Positions 13,690 through 20,016 of a stretch of DNA of 64,000 nucleotides are shown here, one piece after another. The DNA is taken from the NCBI GenBank assembly GCA_036389035.1, contig DASVQQ010000012.1, forward strand, positions 1 through 64,000, read 5' to 3'. Position numbers and translations under genes: made by a program. Within the stretch, counting starts at the first letter, position 1. Each line of letters starts with the position of its first letter. The notes under the pieces are model-generated. The model saw nothing but the letters and a program-made list of their open reading frames with translations. It ran no database searches and was not told the origin of the DNA. Source of the DNA: Jatrophihabitans sp. (GTDB taxonomy: Bacteria; Actinomycetota; Actinomycetes; Mycobacteriales; Jatrophihabitantaceae).

Positions 13690-15123
13690 CTCCAGTGCGT
13701 CTACCTCAGCGACGAACATCGCCACAATCGCCTCACCGGTCAAATTCTGCCGGTGCACCTGAACCACCGGGTAATGCATACCGATCTTAGGGGAGTCCAC
13801 CTGCAATAGCAGGTCCTCCAGCGCGCTCAGCGGCACACCGGTTCCCTCAGCACCGTTGACCGGCTCGCGCAATCGGGGCGCACCTCTAGCCATGTCATTT
13901 CGGCTAAAGGTGAGTAGCTCCCACGACGAACTTCCCCCGGACACGACGCACCGCAAATTCCCAGCGATCAGCAGATCAACGCGCTGATGGTCATAATGCC
14001 GCACGCTAATCTCTCCGATCAGGTCACCGACACCCTTTACCGGAGAGGTCAACGAGACGCTCAATCTAGCGTCCCCAATATTCAAGAACCAGTTGGGTGG
14101 CTGAACCATCGCCGTAGCGTCTGGGACTACGTGCTGTGCCAACTCAACTATGTCATCCCAAATCGCCGCCCATCGCGCTAATCCATTCTCTTGATTTTGC
14201 TCGCTCTGCTGACTCATCCGGGCAAGAACCTCCGCTTCTTGGGCTCTCGCGGCCGATCGCGATACGATTCGCTGCAGGCTCTTTTGAAGGTCAGTAATAG
14301 CCGTCGGCGGGCTGAGGATCTGACGCACTTGCCGGGGGTCCTCCGGCCTGCCGTTTGGATTTTTCGCCAACAGCATTCGTAACGCTCGATCAAGCGCAGC
14401 ATCCGCCAATATCGGTATTGCAGGAATCTCGAATCGATGCGCGTGTGCGGCCCCTTGCAATGGAAACGGAGAATGGCCCATCAACGCCTCTAACGCGGTG
14501 CAGCCTGCTGCGTATAGATCCGACTGCAACGAAGCAGGTTCTGCGTCGAATAGCTCTGGTGCCCAGTATTGCTGGGACCCATGGCCCACCCACGTATGTG
14601 ATCCGGTGCTGTCGTTGAGTCCCTTCGAGATACCAAAGTCCGCTAGCACCCATCGGTCACGCCAACGCAAAACGTTCAGCGGTTTGATATCGCGATGTGC
14701 GATGAACGCTTGCGCCAGTTCCTCCACGCCGGCCATCAAGTCTAAGAGAAGCAGCCGCGTCTCAATTTCGCTGAGTGGTCCGGCATCCCGTAGGCGAGCA
14801 GCTAGGCTGAAATCCGCTCTGGGCATCACTAATACGATTTGCTGAGGATTAGGCATAAAATTGTCCAACAGTGGCATCAAATGCCCCACTTCCACCTTGG
14901 CCAATCGACGCGCAATGTCGATCTCGCGACCAAAAGACTTCGCGTTCGTGTACCAGTTACTTGTCCCGTCATCGACCACGCGAATGACCTTTACCGCCAC
15001 ACGCGTCCCATCGCCCGCTTCACCCTCGTACACAACGGAGAACCCGCCACGACCGATAGGTTGATCCTCATGCCACACGTAAGACGCGCCGCTGGGTAGG
15101 TCGAAGCGCTTCGTCTCTGGCAT
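13684..15123 (-). CDS. soluble Hanks-type serine/threonine protein kinase
   Basis: 479 residues. Kinase domain (about 15-270): glycine loop IGRGGFSVVYEG, catalytic Lys45 in VAVKV, Glu67, HRDIKPLN (143-150, catalytic D145), DFG (162-164) and YWAPELF. All catalytic residues are present. After it comes a coiled-coil-like stretch (about 280-320) and an unrecognised C-terminal domain of ~150 residues. No membrane segment or PASTA repeats are seen, so it is cytosolic, unlike the housekeeping PknB type. It lies 59 bases downstream of the DNA-binding gene on the same strand and faces the Shedu-type nuclease. Kinases occur in several phage-defence systems; a defence role here is inferred from context. 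Confidence 0.88.
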   Translation of the reverse strand: MPETKRFDLPSGASYVWHEDQPIGRGGFSVVYEGEAGDGTRVAVKVIRVVDDGTSNWYTNAKSFGREIDIARRLAKVEVGHLMPLLDNFMPNPQQIVLVMPRADFSLAARLRDAGPLSEIETRLLLLDLMAGVEELAQAFIAHRDIKPLNVLRWRDRWVLADFGISKGLNDSTGSHTWVGHGSQQYWAPELFDAEPASLQSDLYAAGCTALEALMGHSPFPLQGAAHAHRFEIPAIPILADAALDRALRMLLAKNPNGRPEDPRQVRQILSPPTAITDLQKSLQRIVSRSAARAQEAEVLARMSQQSEQNQENGLARWAAIWDDIVELAQHVVPDATAMVQPPNWFLNIGDARLSVSLTSPVKGVGDLIGEISVRHYDHQRVDLLIAGNLRCVVSGGSSSWELLTFSRNDMARGAPRLREPVNGAEGTGVPLSALEDLLLQVDSPKIGMHYPVVQVHRQNLTGEAIVAMFVAEVDALEA

Positions 15124-15182
15124 TCCCCAAGACTGCCATGAACGTCGAGCTATGTAACGCCACCGAGCGACCTACGGGAGAG

Positions 15183-16187
15183 CTACTCGTTCGGGGGCAA
15201 CCAACCAACTTCTCGTGCGGCAGCGAACATCGGCTCGGCGTCAATCCGGCCAGCTCGTTGTGCATTAACCGCCCATATGAGGATCTGCGCAAGTCGCTGA
15301 GGGTTGTCTGGTTGCCAGAGCGACGTGAGTGCCGGCCCGCCGAGATAGTGCATGGACTCGCGCGGAACGAGCGACATGATCAAGCCGAGGTTCGTGCACA
15401 GGGTACGAGCCTGCTCCAGCTCGCCTAGAGTAATGTCTGACGGCAAATCGAATTGGTCCTGCACGCTTGTTTCTAACGCCGTGCGCCACTCGTCGAGGCT
15501 GGCTAAGACCGGTGGCACGCCGTCGTTAATTGACTCCAACAGCCCGTGGCCGCCAAAAGCGGTCAGCAACGAACTCAGTGCTTCCACGTCGTGCTCTTCA
15601 GGCGGCTCGCCCTGAGCTGTTCCGATCAGAGCGGTCATCACCATATGCAATTCGTCATCAGTGTGTGGCCTGCCGGATTTCCCTATAAGCCTGCGAACCC
15701 AGCGGGCGAAATCATTGTTAACGTCGATTGATCTTGTGGCCGAAGCAAGCGCTCGCGAGGATACCTCACTGAAGTCTGGGTCAGCTTCGACCGGCGCTGG
15801 CAGCAGGAGGTTATCGACGAGCATCCGCATACGTGCGACCTGATGACGTAGTGCTTTGACCAGGGCGTCTCGCGTCACCCTTAGACCAGCCGCAAAAATT
15901 AGCAACGCTAAGTCGTCCAACGATCGGCCACGTCGTGCATGGGTGGAAAGGAAGGCAACAACCTGTTCCGCGGTATCTCTCTCCACCGATGAATAGGTGC
16001 GCGGCCGTTTACCCGGTGCTGCTCCGGGCGGGCGATTGCCCAACCGCGTCGGCTCCGGTACCAAGCCAGCGCGACGCCAGCGGTTCACTTTGCCTGCACT
16101 CACAAGGAGACCCTGGCTGGCCGCCCACTCTGACAGCTGGACATCAACAGTAGCCACCGCGATGGGAAGTCGATCTTGACGTGGCAT
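15183..16187 (-). CDS. protein with MerR-like N-terminal DNA-binding domain, unknown function
   Basis: 334 residues. Residues about 15-70 look like a MerR-type winged helix: SAGKVNRWRRAGLVPEP for the recognition helix and a basic GKRPRTYSS wing. The remainder is helical with no family I recognise; ADPDFSEVSSRALAS and DELHMVMTALIGTA stretches look like all-alpha repeats. It precedes the kinase gene on the same strand and probably forms one transcript with it. Codon use is AT-richer than in the flanking core genes. A role as regulator or sensor of the neighbouring nuclease/kinase is a guess from position. Confidence 0.7.
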   Translation of the reverse strand: MPRQDRLPIAVATVDVQLSEWAASQGLLVSAGKVNRWRRAGLVPEPTRLGNRPPGAAPGKRPRTYSSVERDTAEQVVAFLSTHARRGRSLDDLALLIFAAGLRVTRDALVKALRHQVARMRMLVDNLLLPAPVEADPDFSEVSSRALASATRSIDVNNDFARWVRRLIGKSGRPHTDDELHMVMTALIGTAQGEPPEEHDVEALSSLLTAFGGHGLLESINDGVPPVLASLDEWRTALETSVQDQFDLPSDITLGELEQARTLCTNLGLIMSLVPRESMHYLGGPALTSLWQPDNPQRLAQILIWAVNAQRAGRIDAEPMFAAAREVGWLPPNE

Positions 16188-16296
16188 GCACTAAGGCTAA
16201 CCCCCCAATGAAGAGCGCGGTTGTGGCAAGGCGGTAGGTCATGCTGGTTATCTGCGGACCGCCCGCGAAGTCGATGTAACAGGAAGAGGTAATTGA

Positions 16297-16389
16297 ATGA
16301 CCAACAGCCAAATCAAGACGCTGACTTTATGGCTCTCGCTAATCGGGACCGCCGCTTGGGCGCACAAGATGCTACGTCAGGCTATGTGA
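16297..16389 (+). CDS. possible 30-residue single-span membrane peptide
   Basis: A small open frame starting MTNSQIKTLTLW with a good ribosome site (AGGAAGAGGT at 16281-16290, 6 bases before the ATG). The product has a short polar N terminus, a hydrophobic middle (LTLWLSLIGTAAWA) and a basic C terminus (HKMLRQAM), the pattern of small membrane peptides. It is divergent from the MerR-like gene and lies just before the right copy of the MBL-end repeat. Only the ribosome site and the hydropathy pattern support it. The rest of 16188-16500 shows no other gene. Confidence 0.35.
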   Translation: MTNSQIKTLTLWLSLIGTAAWAHKMLRQAM

Positions 16390-16406
16390 CGACCGACTGC
16401 GTCCAA

Positions 16407-16438
16407 ACCTTGAGGAGTGGCGCGTCCGCGGCTGCTAG
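16407..16438 (+). repeat. right copy of the 32-bp MBL 3'-end repeat (candidate attachment site)
   Basis: Read in the MBL frame this segment gives NLEEWRVRGC followed by TAG, against HLAEWRARGW and TAG at the end of the intact MBL gene. Codons agree at most positions although no gene precedes the segment. It marks the right limit of the AT-richer island; normal GC-rich coding resumes within 70 bases. Confidence 0.5.
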
Positions 16439-16500
16439 CAGGACGCAGTTGGCTCCATGCTGGCGCGGCGCGGTGGGCTCACATCACAACGTGGATGAAC

Positions 16501-16842
16501 TCACCAGCCCAGCTCGTGCAGGCGATCGTCGTCGATGCCGAAGTGGTGACCTACCTCGTGGATCACCGTCCGGCGCACCTCCTCCACGACGTCTTCCTCG
16601 GTGTCGCAGATGAGGCAGATCGCCTCGTGATAGATGGTGATCTGATCGGGCAACGCGCCGGAGTACTGGCTGGTGCGCTCGGTCAGCGGGATCCCGCGGT
16701 AGAGCCCCAGCAGGCCCGGTGGGCCGGGGTCGTGTTCGACGACGACCGCCACGTTGCGCATCAGCTTGCCCAGATTCGGGGGCAACCCGTCCAGCGCTTC
16801 GCCGACCATCTCTTCGAAGCGGACGGGATCTACCTCAACCAT
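16501..16842 (-). CDS. metallopeptidase family protein (minimal zincin, DUF1025-like)
   Basis: 113 residues. The only catalytic motif is HEVGHHFGIDDDRL near the C terminus (HExxH plus a downstream Asp), with the preceding TVI typical of this compact zinc-peptidase family; LGLYRGIPLTERT in the middle is also characteristic. Substrate unknown. I start at ATG 16840-16842 (MVEVDPVRFEEMV); the frame is open to 16938, but that extension shows no conserved character. It is the first ordinary gene right of the island. Confidence 0.88.
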   Translation of the reverse strand: MVEVDPVRFEEMVGEALDGLPPNLGKLMRNVAVVVEHDPGPPGLLGLYRGIPLTERTSQYSGALPDQITIYHEAICLICDTEEDVVEEVRRTVIHEVGHHFGIDDDRLHELGW

Positions 16843-16961
16843 GCATCCAGTGTGGCCTGACGCGGTTAAGCAAGGTTCGCGCAGGTGACGACCCTGTGAT
16901 CCGGTGCACTGTCGTGGGCTCGCGCACCCACTCACCAACCACGCCGACCTGGACGACGCTG

Positions 16962-17558
16962 TCAGTCCGTCGCGGATGGTTCCGCCGGCCCCTCGACGCG
17001 GTAGCGCACGTGCAGTACCCGGTTGCCCTGCACCACCTGCACGGGGTCACTCAGCAGCATCGTCCCCGCGTAGTCGCCGAAGAACCGCTTGCCCGTGCCC
17101 AGCACGACGGGGGCGACGTCCATCGCGATCTCGTCGACCAGTCCGGCCGCGAGCGCCTGCGCGGCGACCTTCCCGGCGGTGACGCAGACCAGCCGCTCGC
17201 CGGCCAGCTCCTTGGCCTTGGCGATCCCCTTCTCGACGGAGTCGACGAAGTGGTACTTCGCCTCGGGGTGCCAGCCCTCCGGCTTCGGCCGGTGCGACAC
17301 CACCACAACGTGCTCGCCGGTCGGCGGCCGGCCCTCCCACCCGTTCACGAAGTCGAACAGGTGCCTGCCCATCACGATCACCCCGATGTCCTCCCAGAAC
17401 GGTCGGACGTAATCGGCTGACGCCTGGGACACCCGCAGGCCCGGCAATAGCTCAACGTCACCGTTGCCGTACCAGTCGAACAAGTGGCCCGGCAGGTCGT
17501 CGTCGTAGGCGATGTAGCCATCGACCGACACCACTGCCTGCATGATCACCGTGCTCAT
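16962..17558 (-). CDS. dihydrofolate reductase family protein (RibD C-terminal-like)
   Basis: 198 residues of the RibD_C/DHFR-like fold: MSTVIMQAVVSVDGYIA at the N terminus, VIVMGRHLFDFVNGW in the middle, VCVTAGKVAAQALAAGLVDEIAM and PVVLGTGKRFF toward the end. Such stand-alone proteins are NADPH-binding reductases of mostly unknown substrate. The ATG at 17556-17558 has GGGAG 6 bases upstream; the frame extends 66 codons further upstream without support. Confidence 0.88.
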   Translation of the reverse strand: MSTVIMQAVVSVDGYIAYDDDLPGHLFDWYGNGDVELLPGLRVSQASADYVRPFWEDIGVIVMGRHLFDFVNGWEGRPPTGEHVVVVSHRPKPEGWHPEAKYHFVDSVEKGIAKAKELAGERLVCVTAGKVAAQALAAGLVDEIAMDVAPVVLGTGKRFFGDYAGTMLLSDPVQVVQGNRVLHVRYRVEGPAEPSATD

Positions 17559-17664
17559 CTCGATCTCCCATCGTGGTGGCGGGACAGTCCTCATCCTGGG
17601 CGGGCAGCCTTGATTCGACCCTAGAAGCGAGCTGAACATCCGCACCAGGGCGCATAATCCGAGC

Positions 17665-17847
17665 ATGGGTGAGGATGAACGAGACGCCGTCGCCGAGCCG
17701 GCGCCGGACTCCCAGCGCTTCAAGCGGCTGCCTGAGCGCGTGAGGTTGGAAGACACCGTAGAGACTCACGACACGACCGTCGCGCGAGACCCCGAAGGCG
17801 GCCGCGACACCAACCGCGACTTCATGATCCGTCATATAGGCGGCTGA
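17665..17847 (+). CDS. small charged hypothetical protein
   Basis: 60 residues, highly charged, with no membrane segment. A basic RFKRLPERVRLED centre and a C-terminal RDTNRDFMIRH stretch recall short actinobacterial hypotheticals, but I cannot name a family. It is divergent from the DHFR-like gene. A purely chance frame is possible in GC-rich DNA. Confidence 0.45.
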   Translation: MGEDERDAVAEPAPDSQRFKRLPERVRLEDTVETHDTTVARDPEGGRDTNRDFMIRHIGG

Positions 17848-17854
17848 CGCCGGC

Positions 17855-18088
17855 CTACGCGGAACGCGCGCGAATCCACCGCACGATGCCGCGCACGCCG
17901 ACGATGCCGAGCCCGATGACGACCCCGAGGACTGCGGCGGGAATGCCGACTTCGAACGCCGCGGCCCAGGCGGTCGGAACGTAGACGGTCAGGCCCCACA
18001 CCAGGCCGGTCACCAGGCCGATAGCGCCGCAGATGAAGGCGGCCCACCCGACGATCCAGTCACCGGGCCGCTGAGACAGGCCTGTCAT
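17855..18088 (-). CDS. small two-span membrane protein, unknown function
   Basis: 77 residues with two hydrophobic segments: about 14-36 (VGWAAFICGAIGLVTGLVWG) and 45-68 (FEVGIPAAVLGVVIGLGIVG), then a basic tail WIRARSA that should face the cytoplasm. No family is recognised. It is convergent with the small charged ORF, from which it is 7 bases apart, and 24 bases upstream lies the end of another small gene on the same strand. Confidence 0.6.
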   Translation of the reverse strand: MTGLSQRPGDWIVGWAAFICGAIGLVTGLVWGLTVYVPTAWAAAFEVGIPAAVLGVVIGLGIVGVRGIVRWIRARSA

Positions 18089-18112
18089 GGCGAAGCCCCT
18101 CTTCGTCCGAAT

Positions 18113-18331
18113 TCAGTCTTCAGGAAACTCAACCCCGCGTTCCTCAAGGGCGGCGATCAGCAGTCGCGCCTCGTCGGTCATCCAGCGGAGGTAGCGGGCC
18201 AGCAGTTCAGGGGTGAGGTCGTCGACGTTGCGGTTCAGCACCCCGTCGCACATCTCCAGACCCACCTGCCAGGTCGGCTCGTGCAAGTAGTCAGCGTAGG
18301 GCGGAGGGTTACGCATTCGGAAGCCGGCCAC
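18113..18331 (-). CDS. small hypothetical protein
   Basis: 72 residues: an N-terminal PPPYADYLHEPTWQVGLEMCDGV segment and a C-terminal amphipathic helix (LARYLRWMTDEARLLIAALEERG). No known domain. It is followed on the same strand by the two-span membrane protein and preceded by the VOC gene, so the three may share a transcript. Confidence 0.5.
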   Translation of the reverse strand: MAGFRMRNPPPYADYLHEPTWQVGLEMCDGVLNRNVDDLTPELLARYLRWMTDEARLLIAALEERGVEFPED

Positions 18332-18349
18332 CTGCAGAGCCTCGCACAG

Positions 18350-18736
18350 TCAGTCAGCGGTCCGCTCGTACAGCGCGATCAGGTTGTTGTCCGGGTCCAG
18401 GACCGCGAACTCGCGCGTCCCCCACGGCTTCTCGCTCAACGGGGCGTTGGGATGGACCACCCCGAGCTCGCGGCAGTGCCGATAGAGCTCGTCCACGCCG
18501 GTGACCTCGATCCGGCAGGAGACGCTGCCCGCCAGGTGCCGCTCCGCGCCCGGGGCGCTGCCGTCGGCCACCCACACATGCAATTCGACCTGGTCCCGCC
18601 GCAGGATGCCCAGGCCGCGGCCCTCGTGCCGCAGCTCTGTGAACCCCAGCGCGTCCTGCAGGAACGCGACCGCGCGCCGCTCATCGGAGACCGCCAGCGC
18701 CGGCACCGCGGCAAGGAATCGAGGCCGGTCTGCCAC
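18350..18736 (-). CDS. VOC-superfamily protein (bleomycin-resistance/glyoxalase-like)
   Basis: 128 residues with the paired beta-alpha-beta-beta-beta layout: LAAVPALAVSDERRAVAFLQDALGF at the start and TREFAVLDPDNNLIALYER at the end, as in bleomycin-binding proteins. It may bind a small-molecule ligand; resistance is not shown. The GTG at 18734-18736 has GAAGGAG 5 bases upstream. The open frame reaches 18808, close to the divergent antitoxin promoter. Confidence 0.85.
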   Translation of the reverse strand: MADRPRFLAAVPALAVSDERRAVAFLQDALGFTELRHEGRGLGILRRDQVELHVWVADGSAPGAERHLAGSVSCRIEVTGVDELYRHCRELGVVHPNAPLSEKPWGTREFAVLDPDNNLIALYERTAD

Positions 18737-18803
18737 ATTGGCTCCTTCATATCTGCGCACCAAGCTAGTGCATCCTTCACTTGGGCCTCGCGTTGTGCTA
18801 CCG

Positions 18804-18821
18804 CCCAACGAATTCGTTGGG
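18804..18821. promoter_or_regulatory. 18-bp perfect palindrome, probable operator of the RES-Xre pair
   Basis: CCCAACGAATTCGTTGGG is a perfect inverted repeat centred 22 bases before the antitoxin ATG. A -10-like TACTCT follows at 18823-18828, which would put the transcript start at or next to the ATG (18835), that is, a leaderless message. Placement just upstream of the -10 suits autorepression by the Xre-type antitoxin. Confidence 0.65.
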
Positions 18822-18834
18822 GTACTCTAACCTA

Positions 18835-19413
18835 ATGAGCGCTACGGAAAGCTCGGCTGAGCCCGTCCTCCCACAAAGCGACGTGCCTGGCACTGTAGAA
18901 ATGGACGAGCTAGCACGGATGCGGGCGAGTCTCCACGAACTCGTCGAATACATTGCGGCCCTCCCCATAGCCGCGCTAGAGGGCTCCGGTGATGTTCGGA
19001 TCGACTTGAAAGAGCCTAAGTCGACTAAGCCAGTCCCCCGGAAACGACGTACGCCCACCGGGCAAGCCAGTACGCCAGCAAAGACCCCCCTCGCCCAAGA
19101 ACGCACTGCGTTCCTCGCCGATCATCTCGGAAGTGCTGAGCTGGCGCGTCTCATCGGTGTCTCGCGAAGCCAGCCGACCAGGTGGCGAAGCGGCGAGGAG
19201 AGTCCTGGCCCTGACGCAGCGCGCAATCTTGTCGACCTCGATCACGTCCTCACCCGCGCACTGATGCTGTTTCCCGAGCGGGTGGCGATCGACTGGCTGT
19301 ACAGCAGCAACTCCTACCTCGATGGCGCCCGGCCGATCGACGTTGTGAAAACGAGAGGGTCCGCTGACGTCATCGCTTCGCTCGATGCCGCCTCTGCCGG
19401 CGCGTTCGGCTGA
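18835..19413 (+). CDS. Xre/MbcA/ParS-type antitoxin (DUF2384)
   Basis: 192 residues. After a long polar N-terminal extension (about 1-95, with a basic PVPRKRR patch) comes a helix-turn-helix region (FLADHLGSAELARLIGVSRSQPTRWRSGEE), then the C-terminal antitoxin domain with the typical LDGARPIDVV and a final SAGAFG that plugs the toxin pocket in this family. It ends 5 bases before the RES toxin gene. The N-terminal extension is longer than in most relatives. Confidence 0.85.
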   Translation: MSATESSAEPVLPQSDVPGTVEMDELARMRASLHELVEYIAALPIAALEGSGDVRIDLKEPKSTKPVPRKRRTPTGQASTPAKTPLAQERTAFLADHLGSAELARLIGVSRSQPTRWRSGEESPGPDAARNLVDLDHVLTRALMLFPERVAIDWLYSSNSYLDGARPIDVVKTRGSADVIASLDAASAGAFG

Positions 19414-19418
19414 CCGCA

Positions 19419-19994
19419 ATGCTTGTATATCGAGTGTTTCCCTTTGACGAGGACGCCCTGCCAGGCGAGCCAGGCCATCCCGAGTATCTCCACAAGCCCC
19501 AAGGACAAGGCCGTCTCGACAACCCGGCCTCATACGACACGTGGTACTTCGCTGCGACCCCCGAGGCGGCAGTGGGCGAGGTTTTCGGAGACCTCACCAC
19601 GTGGGGCGATGACATGTTTGAACTCCCAGCATTACCGAACGCACTGCGGGTATTAGGCATCTTCGAACTTCCCGACTCCGCCAACCTGCTTGACCTCGAC
19701 GACCCCAAGGCTCTTTACGAGCGCCGGCTTCGTCCAACCCAGGTCATCGCCCGCCGCCGTGCGGTTACTCAATCCTGGGCGCTGGACATCTTCAAGGAGA
19801 GTGAGGACACCGGTGCCCGCCAGTGGGCCGGCGTTCAGTGGTGGTCATTTCAACGCCCACACTGGACCGTCTACGGACTTTGGTACAGCCGCGGAGAGGC
19901 CCCCATCCACAAGTTGGTCGACTGGGATTTCCTGGATGTCAACCACCCTGCGGTGGCGGACGCCGCCCGCAGTCTCGGAAAAACCTTCATCTAG
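19419..19994 (+). CDS. RES-domain toxin (NAD+-degrading type)
   Basis: 191 residues of the RES family. GRLDNP (R32), TWYFAATPEAAVGEVFGD (Y43, E54) give the Arg/Tyr/Glu triad spacing of the family; RES toxins deplete NAD+ and stop growth. The VYRVFP start is also typical. The 5-base gap to the antitoxin gene fits a coupled type II operon. Two TTA leucine codons occur close together (in the ALPNALRVLG stretch), rare in such GC-rich genomes and a sign of transfer or of tRNA-limited expression. Confidence 0.88.
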   Translation: MLVYRVFPFDEDALPGEPGHPEYLHKPQGQGRLDNPASYDTWYFAATPEAAVGEVFGDLTTWGDDMFELPALPNALRVLGIFELPDSANLLDLDDPKALYERRLRPTQVIARRRAVTQSWALDIFKESEDTGARQWAGVQWWSFQRPHWTVYGLWYSRGEAPIHKLVDWDFLDVNHPAVADAARSLGKTFI

Positions 19995-20016
19995 CGGCAC
20001 TACGCTGGGAAATCAC

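Noticed and set aside
16293..16613. 106-residue ORF through the right repeat copy
   Set aside because: Starts one frame off the better ATG at 16297, has no motifs and runs into antisense of the metallopeptidase gene.
17600..17630. TTGATTCGACCC resembling a tRNA T-loop
   Set aside because: No acceptor stem, D-arm or anticodon arm around it; no tRNA was found anywhere in the window.
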